Source of the DNA: Anaerolineales bacterium
Lineage (GTDB): Bacteria; Chloroflexota; Anaerolineae; Anaerolineales; UBA4823
Assembly (NCBI GenBank): GCA_016935755.1
Contig: JAFGQI010000117.1
Coordinates: 1-64,000, forward strand
Length of the DNA stretch: 64,000 nucleotides
Direction of reading: 5' to 3'
Positions 35,364-44,444 of this stretch are shown one piece after another. Below the pieces are notes generated by a model. The model was given only the letters and a program-made list of their open reading frames with translations, ran no database searches and was not told where the DNA came from. A program made the translations under genes and the position numbers. Positions within the stretch are counted from its first letter, which is position 1. The number at the start of each line of letters is the position of its first letter.

Positions 35364-38180
35364 TTATCGTCTGTCATCTTCCTTGCGCCGGATAAACCAT
35401 TTTTGGATCTCAACCACCCAGAACAAGGATGTGGCAAGGACAAGACAAATCAGCAGTTCTGGCAGCGGCAAAGCCTTGGTATCGAAAATGGATTGCAGCG
35501 GAGGCAGGTAGATGACCGCCAGCTGCAGCAGGGTGGTCAAGACAACCGCTCCGGCCAGGGCGCGGTTGCTGAACAAACCAATCGTAAACAGCGAATCGCG
35601 CCGGGAGCGGATCGCCATCACATAGCCCATCTCCGATAGGGTCAGGGTGGAGAAAACCATCGTCTGCCACATTGGGTTGTCCATGCGCCAGTACCAGAAG
35701 CCCACCCCCAGCGAAATCAGGCCCATCAGTAAACCAAGCCAAAGGACATTCACCCCCAGGCCGCGGGCGAAGATGTTCTCTTTGGGCGGATAGGGTGGGC
35801 GCTGCATGGTGTTTTTTTCACCAAGCTCAACCCCCAGGGCCAGGCCCGGCAACCCATCTGTGACCAGATTGATCCACAAGATCTGGATAGGCAGGAGCGC
35901 CAGCGGCATCCCCAGGAAAGGCGCCAGCAGCATCACCCAGATCTCGCCGGCATTGCTGGTCAGGGTATATTGAATAAATTTACGAATGTTATCGTAAATA
36001 ATGCGCCCTTCGCGCACCGCGGCAACAATCGTGGCGAAATTGTCATCCAGCAGCACCATATCCGAAGCCTCTTTAGATACGTCGGTGCCAGCGATGCCCA
36101 TGGCTACGCCGATATCCGCTTTCTTAAGGGCCGGAGCATCATTAACCCCATCGCCTGTCATGGCAGCGATATGGCCGCGCCTTTGCAGAGCCTGGACGAT
36201 CTTCAGCTTATGCTCGGGTGTAACCCGAGCATATACCGAAACCTGCATCACCATCTCATCCAACGCTTCGGGGGTTAATTGGTTTAATTCCTGCCCAGTT
36301 ACAACCCGATCATCGGTCATGAAGCCAAGTTCCCTGGCGATATAACCTGCTGTCAGCGGGTGGTCGCCAGTGATCATGATGGGCCGCACGCCAGCAGTTC
36401 GACAGGTTTGCACGGCATCCTTCACTTCCCCACGAGCAGGATCGATCATGCCTACCATGCCAACAAAGATCAGCTCATCTTCAAACGGGAACCCATCCGG
36501 CGAGGATTGGACCGAGCTTTCAGGCAGATCTGCTAATGTGCGAAAGGCAAACCCTAAGACCCGCATGCCTTTTTTTGCCAGACGCTCGTTGCCAGCTTCA
36601 ATTCTCTCCCGCCAACCCTGATCCAGAGGCTCTATATGATCCTCTACCCAGACATGATCCGAGATTTCCAGCAGGCTGTCAATCGCGCCTTTGGCAAAGG
36701 CGACATAAGGCGTCCAACCTGTCTTTCCCAAGGCGTGCCAGTCCCAGATGCCCCGCAATGATTCTGTGATCTCGGCAGTTGAAGCTGGCATTTTATGCAC
36801 AGTAGTCATTCGCTTGCGATCCGAATCAAAAGGCGCTTCAGCCACCCGGGGGAAATTACCTTCCAGCAGGTTCTTGAATAATCCCATCCGAGCGGCCATC
36901 AACAACAAAGCGCCCTCGGTAGGGTCGCCTACAATTTGATAACCAGCCTGCTCTTCATCACGCTCCAGGACAGCATCGTTACACAACGCTCCCCCAGCCA
37001 GCATGAGCGGCAGCGCGGGCAGTGAACACATCACCTCCTGCTGCTTCTGATCCGGTTCCAGGATATCCGAAACCAGAGTCTTGCCGCGTAAGGGCAGGTT
37101 GATTTCCTGTTGGCTCAGATCAAATTCATGCTCAGCCATATCCAGGATCGTGACCGTCATTCGATTTTCAGTGAGTGTGCCGGTCTTATCAGAGCAAATC
37201 ACCGTCACCGAACCCAGCGCCTCCACGGCGGGGAGCTTGCGGATCAAAGCCTGGCGGTTGAGCATGCGGCGTGCGCCCAGGGCCAGGGCGATGGTTACCA
37301 CCGCTGGCAGCCCCTCAGGAATAGCCGCCACAGCCATGCCAATGGAAGTCAAAAGCAATACACGGATATCCTCTCCGCGCAGCAAACCCAGGATGAAAAC
37401 AATTACAACCAGGACAAAAGCAGCCAGCGCTAAACCCTTACCCAATTGGGTTAGCCGGCGCTGCAGCGGGGTGGGTTCCTGTCCAGCAGCCTGCATCAGC
37501 CCGGCAATGCGCCCCAGTTCAGTCTGCATCCCGGTGGCAGTGACCAGCGCTGCGCCGCGGCCATAAGTGACCGCAGTGCCCATAAACACCATGTTCCGCC
37601 GATCAGCCAGGGGAAGTTCGGCCCCACTTGCAGGAGAAAAATGAGCATCCTTGGTCACCGGAACCGATTCGCCCGTTAGTGCTGATTCCTGGGTGCTCAG
37701 GTTGACGCTCTCCACCAGGCGGCAATCGGCGGGGATCATATTCCCCGCTTCCAAGACAACAATATCCCCCGGCACCAGCGCTCGGGCGGAGATCTCCTGC
37801 AAATGCCCAGCCCGACGGACGCGCACGATCGGCACCGCCAACCGCTTCAGGGCGGCCATAGCTTGTTCAGCCTGGTATTCTTGCCGGAATCCCAACAGCG
37901 CGTTCAGAACTACGATGACCATGATCACGGCTGCGTCTTTATATTCACCCAGAAAAGCCGATATCAAAGTGGCAATGATCAGGACAACCACCATTGTCCC
38001 CTTGAACTGCTCGAATAGGATCACCCACGGACTCTTTACCCCCTGCTCCTCCAGCTCATTCGATCCATATTCCGTCTGCCGTCGGGTGACTTCGGCATGA
38101 TCTAATCCCCGCGCGAGATCACTTTTCAACTCAGTTAGCGCTTGCTCGGCGGATAACCGGTACCATTCAGTTGTAGTCAT
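35364..38180 (-). CDS. Cation-transporting P-type ATPase (Ca2+-ATPase-like, P2 type)
   Basis: A 938-residue integral membrane pump. N-terminal cation-ATPase domain, then actuator motif LTGES, phosphorylation site [13 protein letters not shown], hinge [22 protein letters not shown], and ten predicted helices with a P2-type C-terminal block ([30 protein letters not shown]). The N-terminal [17 protein letters not shown] and VPEGLPAV-type helix M4 ([18 protein letters not shown]) match SERCA/PMCA-like Ca2+ or Na+ pumps. The ORF track starts at 38279; I choose the ATG at 38180 because it overlaps the preceding stop as ATGA and matches the family N-terminus. Confidence 0.95.
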   Translation of the reverse strand: MTTTEWYRLSAEQALTELKSDLARGLDHAEVTRRQTEYGSNELEEQGVKSPWVILFEQFKGTMVVVLIIATLISAFLGEYKDAAVIMVIVVLNALLGFRQEYQAEQAMAALKRLAVPIVRVRRAGHLQEISARALVPGDIVVLEAGNMIPADCRLVESVNLSTQESALTGESVPVTKDAHFSPASGAELPLADRRNMVFMGTAVTYGRGAALVTATGMQTELGRIAGLMQAAGQEPTPLQRRLTQLGKGLALAAFVLVVIVFILGLLRGEDIRVLLLTSIGMAVAAIPEGLPAVVTIALALGARRMLNRQALIRKLPAVEALGSVTVICSDKTGTLTENRMTVTILDMAEHEFDLSQQEINLPLRGKTLVSDILEPDQKQQEVMCSLPALPLMLAGGALCNDAVLERDEEQAGYQIVGDPTEGALLLMAARMGLFKNLLEGNFPRVAEAPFDSDRKRMTTVHKMPASTAEITESLRGIWDWHALGKTGWTPYVAFAKGAIDSLLEISDHVWVEDHIEPLDQGWRERIEAGNERLAKKGMRVLGFAFRTLADLPESSVQSSPDGFPFEDELIFVGMVGMIDPARGEVKDAVQTCRTAGVRPIMITGDHPLTAGYIARELGFMTDDRVVTGQELNQLTPEALDEMVMQVSVYARVTPEHKLKIVQALQRRGHIAAMTGDGVNDAPALKKADIGVAMGIAGTDVSKEASDMVLLDDNFATIVAAVREGRIIYDNIRKFIQYTLTSNAGEIWVMLLAPFLGMPLALLPIQILWINLVTDGLPGLALGVELGEKNTMQRPPYPPKENIFARGLGVNVLWLGLLMGLISLGVGFWYWRMDNPMWQTMVFSTLTLSEMGYVMAIRSRRDSLFTIGLFSNRALAGAVVLTTLLQLAVIYLPPLQSIFDTKALPLPELLICLVLATSLFWVVEIQKWFIRRKEDDRR

Positions 38181-39190
38181 CTGGATGCTCGCTTTCTGAT
38201 CCAATAGCTGATCCCTTTCCACACAAGGAATGTAGATGCGGCTCCGATCAGCAGAGCCGAAAAATGCGTTACCATCCACAGGCCGCTTTGCAGCGCACTA
38301 CGATAACCATCTACTCGAGACCTGCTATCCTCCGGCAGCAAGAGAGGGCTGTCCCAGACAAAAAAAGGCAGGCGCTTTAGAAAGCCTTGCTGGATGCAGC
38401 CTTCCAGGCTAAAAATAAACAAATCATTGCAGTAATACCAGGCCAGGCGTAAATCCCGCGCGAATTCCTCCCAGGTGAGCGGAGGAACACTCAACCCGAG
38501 CTCAACCCCTCCGCCCGTACTGCCCAGACCCACACATTGCGCTTCAGGCGCATAGCTGGCGATAAAACCAGCCCCGTTAGGGCGGATAAAACTGCTGTAA
38601 AGCATCCACACTTCTCGATCGACCGATAAATCCACCAAACCAACCGCTCGCTGCAGCAAGGTAGAACCCGCCTTGCGCTCATCAGAAATGAAAGGGAATT
38701 GATAAGCATCCACTGGATAGCCATCGGCGTGGATTTGAGCTACCAGGGTCTGATAAATCGTGCGAGCTGTTTTTAAGTGCCGCCGGTTCCAAATGCGCCG
38801 GATAATCTTTGGAACCACTTTCCATTTTTGCTGCGAAAGCTCGGTGATTTCATTGATATCTGGCTCGATATCCAAGCCTATTCCAGCCCATTTCAAACCA
38901 TGCTCGGCTGTCCAGGTCATAAAATCATCATATCGTGCAGCCGCCTGGGGCGCATTATACAGGTTGAACCAATACCCTTGCTCCTTGGGCAATAGCAGCC
39001 AGGCGATAACAGGCACCCCAGCGCGATTCAGCTGGCGGACGGTATCGGCGCGTTCCGTGCTTAAATCCAGAATACCCAGGCTGAGATGCGCTTCTAAGGC
39101 TAACAAATCATCCAGGACCTGCTGGGTCATTATTTTTTGTAGGGCCTCTGCATCAAGTTCACATGCAAAGGTGAGTCGAGGTTTTGCCAT
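38177..39190 (-). CDS. Membrane-anchored TIM-barrel-like protein of unknown function
   Basis: A 337-residue protein that I do not recognise as a named family. Alternating strand-helix pattern and segments such as VPVIAWLLLP, KWAGIGLDIEPD (two acidic residues at a strand end) and DAYQFPFISDE resemble glycoside-hydrolase-like TIM barrels. A single hydrophobic helix near the C-terminus (GLWMVTHFSALLIGAASTFLVW) followed by basic KRASR would anchor it with the tail inside. There is no N-terminal signal peptide, so the barrel may be cytoplasmic. AGGAG precedes the ATG. The stop overlaps the P-type ATPase start (ATGA), so the two are co-expressed. Confidence 0.75.
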   Translation of the reverse strand: MAKPRLTFACELDAEALQKIMTQQVLDDLLALEAHLSLGILDLSTERADTVRQLNRAGVPVIAWLLLPKEQGYWFNLYNAPQAAARYDDFMTWTAEHGLKWAGIGLDIEPDINEITELSQQKWKVVPKIIRRIWNRRHLKTARTIYQTLVAQIHADGYPVDAYQFPFISDERKAGSTLLQRAVGLVDLSVDREVWMLYSSFIRPNGAGFIASYAPEAQCVGLGSTGGGVELGLSVPPLTWEEFARDLRLAWYYCNDLFIFSLEGCIQQGFLKRLPFFVWDSPLLLPEDSRSRVDGYRSALQSGLWMVTHFSALLIGAASTFLVWKGISYWIRKRASR

Positions 39191-39334
39191 TACAACGCTC
39201 CTAAAAATAAATCAGGGGTCTAGCAATACACAGAGTATACCCGTATTTACGGCAATTTTGCACCGCGATCAACAAAAAAACTAGAATTCATTTTATTGAT
39301 TCGCAGCCAATTTCCTTGAAAATCGGGGGCGAGG

Positions 39335-41089
39335 GTGATAGACTTGCCCATTATGCAAATAGAGAATCATAGTTTATCAACTGCTATTAATGATTTCCAC
39401 CGGGCGCGAAATCAGGCGGATCTGCAAGAGCTTATTTCACTGCTTACCGGAGAGCCAACACAGCTATTGTCCTTTGATGAAGTCATCGAGAAGCTAAAGC
39501 TTCTCGGCAGCGCTGAGCGTGGGCTGAAAGATATTCCGCTCGATGCGATCATCGGCAGCGTCGGTCGTTACACAGACTTCACTCGAGACTTCTTGCCCCG
39601 CCGAGAAGTAAACCCCGAACGGTGGGCGCGGGTGAAAATAGCCGCCTCTGGGCTGGTGGGATTGCCCCCGATCGTTGTATATCAAATCGGCGAAAGCTAT
39701 TTTGTTATCGATGGCAACCACCGTGTGTCCGTTGCCCGACAGTTTGGCGCCACCCATATCCAGGCATATGTGACCGAAATGAAAACTCGCGTCCCACTGA
39801 CGCCTGATGTAAAGCCAGATGATCTGATTCTGAAAGCGGAATACTCCAATTTTTTGGAACAGACCAGAATTGATGAACTGCGACCAGGCGCCGATTTAAG
39901 TGTAACCATTCCAGGGCAATACCCCAAACTGATCCTTCATATTGGTGTTCATCGCTACTTCATGGGGCTGGACTATAAACGCGACATCTCTTACGAAGAA
40001 GCTGTCACTCACTGGTATGATGCAGTGTATCTGCCTGTCATCCACATCATCCGAGATCAAGGCATCTTACACCGATTTCCGGACCGCACAGAAACAGACC
40101 TCTACCTGTGGCTGGCGGAGCACCGCGCCAACCTGGAAGAGCAGTTGGGTTGGCAGATTAAGACAGAGTATGCTGCCAGCAACTTGCTAGAAAAATATAG
40201 CTCTGGCGAGGCTACTACCATGAGCCGAATAGGCAGCAGGTTGTTAGAGATCATCCTGCCAGAGAAGCTTGAACCTGGCCCACCTGTGGGTCTTTGGCGC
40301 AGCACCCGCTCCAACCAATCCAAAAATTACCTCTTTGGTGAAATCCTGGTACCCGTGAATGGTAGAGAAGATGGCTGGTGCGCCCTGGAACAGGCCCTGA
40401 TCCTCGCCAGGCGCGAAGGCGCCCAAATCCATGGTCTGCATGTAATCGCCTCGGATTCCGAAGAAGAGAAACCGGAGGCTGACAGTATCCGGGCCGAATT
40501 TAACCGGCGCTGCAATGACGCTGGGATCAATGGAGCGTTGGTGATGGCAACAGGTGAAATTGCCCGGCAGATATGCCTGCATGCCAAAGTAACAGACCTG
40601 GTTGTCGCCAATCTGAGCTACCCACCTGCCCCACAGTTATTGGCTCGCCTCAGTTCTGGATTTCGCGATCTGCTCTTACGCTGCCCCAGGCCAATCCTGG
40701 CAACTCCACATACCGTTGCTCAACTTAGCCGTCCCCTGCTGGCATACGATGGCAGCCCCAAAGCTCAAGAAGCGCTCTACATCGCCACATATCTCTCGGG
40801 TAAGTGGCAAATCCCACTGGTGGTCGTGTGCGTCGAAGATTCCAGCCGGGTAACCAGTCAAACCCTGAACAGCGCGCTAGAATATCTGAGTCAGCACGGA
40901 GTAGGGGCAGAAGGCGTGATTGCCGAAGGCCCTGTTGGGCAGGCTGTCCTGGCAACCAGCCAGGCGCATAACTGTGATTTTCTGATCATGGGCGGTTATG
41001 GGTTTACCCCAGTTCTGGAAGCAGTGCTGGGAAGTTCGGTTGATCGAGTGCTGCGTGAGAGCCGGATGCCGATGCTGATATGCCGCTGA
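39335..41089 (+). CDS. DGNHR (ParB-like) domain protein with HRWYLGE-type module and two universal stress domains
   Basis: A 584-residue soluble protein. Residues about 60-155 contain SVGRYTDFTRDFLPRR, YFVIDGNHRVSVAR (126-135), a ParB/sulfiredoxin-type loop. Residues about 170-270 form a module with LHIGVHRYFMGLD, ISYEEAVTHWYDAVYLPVI and RTETDLYLWL, found in two copies in the convergent neighbour. Residues about 335-455 and 460-584 are UspA domains; the second has the nucleotide-binding pattern G-x2-G-x9-G-S (GGYG...GSS). The first lacks it. The start is a GTG at 39335 behind GGGGG; the ATG at 39353 is an alternative. Convergent with its paralogue, 13 bases apart. Function unknown. Confidence 0.85.
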   Translation: MIDLPIMQIENHSLSTAINDFHRARNQADLQELISLLTGEPTQLLSFDEVIEKLKLLGSAERGLKDIPLDAIIGSVGRYTDFTRDFLPRREVNPERWARVKIAASGLVGLPPIVVYQIGESYFVIDGNHRVSVARQFGATHIQAYVTEMKTRVPLTPDVKPDDLILKAEYSNFLEQTRIDELRPGADLSVTIPGQYPKLILHIGVHRYFMGLDYKRDISYEEAVTHWYDAVYLPVIHIIRDQGILHRFPDRTETDLYLWLAEHRANLEEQLGWQIKTEYAASNLLEKYSSGEATTMSRIGSRLLEIILPEKLEPGPPVGLWRSTRSNQSKNYLFGEILVPVNGREDGWCALEQALILARREGAQIHGLHVIASDSEEEKPEADSIRAEFNRRCNDAGINGALVMATGEIARQICLHAKVTDLVVANLSYPPAPQLLARLSSGFRDLLLRCPRPILATPHTVAQLSRPLLAYDGSPKAQEALYIATYLSGKWQIPLVVVCVEDSSRVTSQTLNSALEYLSQHGVGAEGVIAEGPVGQAVLATSQAHNCDFLIMGGYGFTPVLEAVLGSSVDRVLRESRMPMLICR

Positions 41090-41102
41090 CAGGCGCAGCC
41101 GA

Positions 41103-42455
41103 CTACTCATCCCCTGCTGCTTTACTTTTCGCCTTTTTCCCCTTCTTAGATCCAGGCCCAGAAAAATCCTCGGTGAACTTTTCTGCTGCTTCTTCCAATG
41201 GGATTTCCGCCTCATAGGCCTGTTGAAGATACCAGCGGTGCGTGATGATCCAGAGATACAAGTCCGTCTCGGTCCGGCCAGGGAACTTCTCCAATATGCC
41301 CTGCTCGCGGATGATCTCAATCAACGGGAGATAGATTCGATCGTACCAGGATGCGACTGCTTCATCGTAGGGCGTCTCAGCCTGGCGTTGTTCGCCCAAA
41401 TACCAGCGGTGAACAGCAATATGCTCGCGAATTCTATTGCATTGACCGGGCAGGGTTGGAATGATTTGTGATCCCGGGCGCAGCTGATCCAGGCGTGTCA
41501 GTTCTAAAAATTCGACCCTTTCCTGCTCCAGGATGATATCATCCAGCCAGTGCGCCCGATTCACCAGCGAGATCAACTTTTTCACCGCTGGCAGCGGATA
41601 ATCGCCCAGCAGCTGCCTGGCAGCAGTGGTTTCAGCATCCATATCATCGGAATCATCTTCCCCCATTTGGTTGTACGCTCGTCGCAGATAACCTTGATAT
41701 TCCATCAACCACAGACATAAATCCGCCTCTGTGTGGCTGGAAAAATCCTTTAGAACGCCATGCTCCCGGATCATTACGACCAGGGGTTGATAGATCTGAT
41801 CATACCAGGAGACCACTGCTTCTTCGTAAGGGATTTCTTTACTGCGCCGTTCTCCCAAATACCAGCGGTGCAGATCAATGTGACGCAGGACTTCCGGGTA
41901 AAAATCCGGTCTGGATAATTCGATCTCTGCCTCTGGATAGAATTCGTTCAACCGTGTATTGAGCAAGAAATCTGCATACGCCTGCTTAAGATCAAGCTCA
42001 GATAATTGTAAATCGCTGGTCAGCTTGATTGGCGTATCGATCTCAATCACATAGGCATCAACATAATCCTGGCCGCGCTCACGCGCGACTGACACGCGGT
42101 GATTGCCATCTTTTACAAAATAGATATCACCAATCTGATAGAGTTCCACCGGGGGCAAGGGAACCGCTTCATAGTGCGCCAGATCAACGCTGATCCAACG
42201 ATCGCGTGTGCGGCGCTGTAGGGGCAGAAAGGCGCGATCAAAGTCATGGTACCGTCCCATGCTGCCGCAGATTTTATCAATTGGAACCTGCCGGAAACCG
42301 ATATAATGCTGCCCACGGATGGGCAGCCGTTTGCGGATTTCATCGAAGGGCAGGAGTTGGGTATCTTTCCTGGTCAGAATGCTGAGCACTTTACGCCAAA
42401 ACCCCTTGGACACGGCGCGCTCAAAATCCTTTTGAGCTAGCTGGCTGATCGTCAT
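41103..42455 (-). CDS. DGNHR (ParB-like) domain protein with duplicated HRWYLGE module
   Basis: A 450-residue paralogue of the convergent neighbour over its first 260 residues. The DGNHRVSVARERG loop is at 116-128. Two copies of a module follow, about 162-260 and 314-412: each has TRL(N/D), HRWYLGE, PY(E/D)EAV-SWYD-IY-PL, IRE-G-L, and TE(A/T)DL-LW. The tail is Lys/Ala-rich (KKGKKAKSKAAGDE), suggesting nucleic-acid or ribosome contact. AGGAG precedes the ATG. ParB-like DGNHR folds include CTPases, nucleases and kinases, so an enzymatic role is possible but unproven. Compared with ParB, no helix-turn-helix is apparent. Confidence 0.85.
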   Translation of the reverse strand: MTISQLAQKDFERAVSKGFWRKVLSILTRKDTQLLPFDEIRKRLPIRGQHYIGFRQVPIDKICGSMGRYHDFDRAFLPLQRRTRDRWISVDLAHYEAVPLPPVELYQIGDIYFVKDGNHRVSVARERGQDYVDAYVIEIDTPIKLTSDLQLSELDLKQAYADFLLNTRLNEFYPEAEIELSRPDFYPEVLRHIDLHRWYLGERRSKEIPYEEAVVSWYDQIYQPLVVMIREHGVLKDFSSHTEADLCLWLMEYQGYLRRAYNQMGEDDSDDMDAETTAARQLLGDYPLPAVKKLISLVNRAHWLDDIILEQERVEFLELTRLDQLRPGSQIIPTLPGQCNRIREHIAVHRWYLGEQRQAETPYDEAVASWYDRIYLPLIEIIREQGILEKFPGRTETDLYLWIITHRWYLQQAYEAEIPLEEAAEKFTEDFSGPGSKKGKKAKSKAAGDE

Positions 42456-42477
42456 TGCTCGAACTCCTGTTTATTCG

Positions 42478-43122
42478 TTAGAAGGTTCTGGGCATTTCAT
42501 GATCTATAACCGTCTCGCGATAGCCAAAGGTATTAATGACCTGCGTCCGGCCTAGGCGCGTTTCTGTAATGGTATCCGGGCGATAAATATGGATATGCCC
42601 GTGGAAATAATAAGAGGGCTGAAAAACGCTGATCAGCCAGCGAAAAGCTTTGATCCCCTGGTGGGGTAAATCCGCAGCGTCGTGTATCCCCACAGGCGGG
42701 GAATGGGTGATCAGAACATCCAGAAAGCGCCCATGCACCAGACGGTTGGCGAACAAGCCCGGTAATAGAGTAAAAACATGCGCCCACATATTCTGTTGCG
42801 TGTACTGGTAAGGACCTGGGCGGTAACGCAAGCTGCCCTCTACACCAGCCATCAGTAGACCCTTATGATTGTATGTCCGCCGGTGCAGGTCGACGCCTCC
42901 ATGCGGCGCGGTGCGCTGACCTTCCACGCTGTATTCGACAATCTTATCGTGGTTGCCGCGCACGAAAAAAAGCGGGGTATCCAGCGCATTAAGCACATAT
43001 TCCAGGTAATAATAAGCCAGATCCCCGCACCCAATCACAAGATCAACGCCGTTGAAACGACGGCGCACTTGCGGGCTGTAAAGAAAAGGGACAATCTGAT
43101 CGCTAAGGGATAAAACTCTCAT
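42478..43122 (-). CDS. Metallophosphoesterase family protein
   Basis: A 214-residue calcineurin-like phosphoesterase. The metal motifs are LSLSDQIV (normally DxH), GCGDLAYYY, FVRGNHDK, ITHSPP and YFHGHIHIY. The first motif keeps Asp8 but has Ile10 instead of His, as in a subset of the family, so metal binding may be altered. Ends with a 22-base gap to the HRWYLGE paralogue, which lies downstream and could be in the same operon. It has the best sigma-70-like promoter in the window (TTGACA, 17 bases, TATAAG). Substrate unknown. Confidence 0.85.
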   Translation of the reverse strand: MRVLSLSDQIVPFLYSPQVRRRFNGVDLVIGCGDLAYYYLEYVLNALDTPLFFVRGNHDKIVEYSVEGQRTAPHGGVDLHRRTYNHKGLLMAGVEGSLRYRPGPYQYTQQNMWAHVFTLLPGLFANRLVHGRFLDVLITHSPPVGIHDAADLPHQGIKAFRWLISVFQPSYYFHGHIHIYRPDTITETRLGRTQVINTFGYRETVIDHEMPRTF

Positions 43123-43146
43123 GGCGGATAGCCTGTTAATTCAGTG

Positions 43147-43175
43147 CTTATACCTTGATTGACACATCTTGTCAA
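43147..43175 (-). promoter_or_regulatory. Strong promoter of the metallophosphoesterase gene with an inverted repeat at the -35
   Basis: TTGACA (43170-43175) and TATAAG (43147-43152) are separated by exactly 17 bases on the minus strand. The -35 is one arm of a perfect TTGACA-N5-TGTCAA inverted repeat (43159-43175), which could be an operator for a dimeric repressor. Confidence 0.65.
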
Positions 43176-43255
43176 CATCCCAAGATCAAGGCAGATGTCA
43201 CATTAAAAGACGATCATTTGACACTTGAAATGAACCCGAACAGCAATTATCTTTG

Positions 43256-43261
43256 TATAAT
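43256..43261 (+). promoter_or_regulatory. Candidate -10 box (TATAAT) of the cytochrome gene
   Basis: A perfect TATAAT about 20 bases before the GTG start chosen for the cytochrome lipoprotein. It makes the upstream in-frame starts used in the ORF track unlikely. Confidence 0.5.
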
Positions 43262-43280
43262 GGGTGAAATAAGGAATATT

Positions 43281-43952
43281 GTGGTGCTGAAGAATTTCTG
43301 GCAGCTTATCGGTTTGCTCTGTCTGTGTGCAGCTCTGACAGCCTGTGCAGTGCCTGCTGCGGGCGCGGCAGAACTGCTCCAGCCCACTCCCACAATCGAC
43401 CGGCTGGCAGCGCCTCCTATGCCTGAACATCCAACTCAGGCTGATCTGGGGGCTCATGTTTATTACCAGGTCTGCATGGCCTGTCATGGCGATCGAGGTC
43501 AGGGCTTGACCGATGAGTGGCGGGAAATTTGGGAAGAGGACGCAAACTGCTGGCAGGCAGAGTGTCATGGAAACGATCATCCATCATGGGGCTTTAGCTT
43601 CCCACCCACCTGCTGTACCGCCATTATTGGCCCGATTTCTCTGCCGACGTTCCAAAACGCCCAGGAGCTGTTTACCTACACCATCACCGAAATGCCCTGG
43701 TGGAATCCCGGTTACCTCAAAACGGAAGAATTTTGGCAGGTGACGGCCTACCTGATGCGCGCCAATCATGTCCTGCCTGAGGGGGTTGTTTTAGACGAAA
43801 ACAATGCTTTCGTTTACAACTTGCATCCGGTTGACCCCCATCCAGAAGATAACCGCGCCCAGATTCTGCTCGTTACCGGCTTGCTGGCAGCCATTGCCGG
43901 TCTGGTATTTTTCCAGAGTCATTTTAGCAACGGTTCCTCGTCCCAAAAATAA
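43281..43952 (+). CDS. c-type cytochrome lipoprotein with C-terminal membrane helix
   Basis: A 223-residue exported electron carrier. A lipoprotein signal ends in a lipobox (ALTAC). A heme c site CMACH with following GDRGQGL is near residue 70. A second cysteine pair CWQAECH has the spacing of the rarer CX4CH heme site. Distal methionines and MPWWNPG follow, and one C-terminal helix (ILLVTGLLAAIAGLVFF) anchors the protein a second time. The ORF track starts at 43155; I choose the GTG at 43281 (or 43284) because AAGGA lies five bases upstream, the -10 box is at 43256, and the signal peptide begins there. It resembles small quinol-oxidase or reductase-linked cytochromes, but the partner is not adjacent. 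Confidence 0.83.
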   Translation: MVLKNFWQLIGLLCLCAALTACAVPAAGAAELLQPTPTIDRLAAPPMPEHPTQADLGAHVYYQVCMACHGDRGQGLTDEWREIWEEDANCWQAECHGNDHPSWGFSFPPTCCTAIIGPISLPTFQNAQELFTYTITEMPWWNPGYLKTEEFWQVTAYLMRANHVLPEGVVLDENNAFVYNLHPVDPHPEDNRAQILLVTGLLAAIAGLVFFQSHFSNGSSSQK

Positions 43953-43993
43953 ACCAGCAGCATGGTGCTGGGGCGCCATTCTTGACGCACATG

Positions 43994-44002
43994 TGTTATA
44001 AT
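43994..44002 (+). promoter_or_regulatory. Extended -10 (TGT TATAAT) of the phasin-like operon
   Basis: TGTTATAAT, an extended -10 pattern, lies about 65 bases before the ATG at 44068. A small GACGC-AGC-GCGTC hairpin is in the predicted leader. Confidence 0.5.
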
Positions 44003-44067
44003 TTTTACGACGCAGCGCGTCATATTATCTATAGGTCAAATTGTCTACTCAAAAGGGAGAGAATGAC

Positions 44068-44439
44068 ATGTCCACACAAACTCAGGAAGAAGAGCCTGGA
44101 AAACCAGGTGAAGATAAAGAGGAACACTATCCTATGCTGGAAGCTGCCCGCAAGATCCTGCTGGCTGGTATTGGCGCCATGGCAATTGCCCAGGATGAGA
44201 TCGAAGAATTCGTTCAAAAGCTGGTCGATCGGGGTGAAATTGCTGAAAAAGACGGCCGCAAACTCGTGCGCGAGATTATGGATAAGCGCAGGAAACGCGT
44301 CGAACACGCTGAGGCTGAACTGACCACCCGGATAGAAGACATCCTCAACCGCATGAGTGTGCCAACCAAGAAAGACATCGATGCCTTGAGCGAAAAGATA
44401 GCCATTCTGACTCGCAAAGTCGAGCAGCTTAAAAAGTAA
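44068..44439 (+). CDS. Phasin/PhaF-like granule-associated protein
   Basis: A 123-residue acidic then amphipathic helical protein. Residues about 20-45 (PMLEAARKILLAGIGAMAIAQDEIEEFVQKLVDRGE) match the start of the polyhydroxyalkanoate granule-associated family, and the rest is predicted coiled coil (DIDALSEKIAILTRKVEQL). The ORF track starts at a TTG at 44041; I choose the ATG at 44068 because GGGAG lies eight bases upstream. Next to a PhaR-like gene five bases downstream, so an operon. No PHA synthase gene is in the window, so a role in PHA metabolism is likely but unproven. Confidence 0.75.
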   Translation: MSTQTQEEEPGKPGEDKEEHYPMLEAARKILLAGIGAMAIAQDEIEEFVQKLVDRGEIAEKDGRKLVREIMDKRRKRVEHAEAELTTRIEDILNRMSVPTKKDIDALSEKIAILTRKVEQLKK

Positions 44440-44444
44440 CCGGG

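Noticed and set aside
43218-43261. TTGACA paired with the TATAAT before the cytochrome gene
   Set aside because: The spacing is 32 bases, too long for a sigma-70 promoter; only the -10 is kept.
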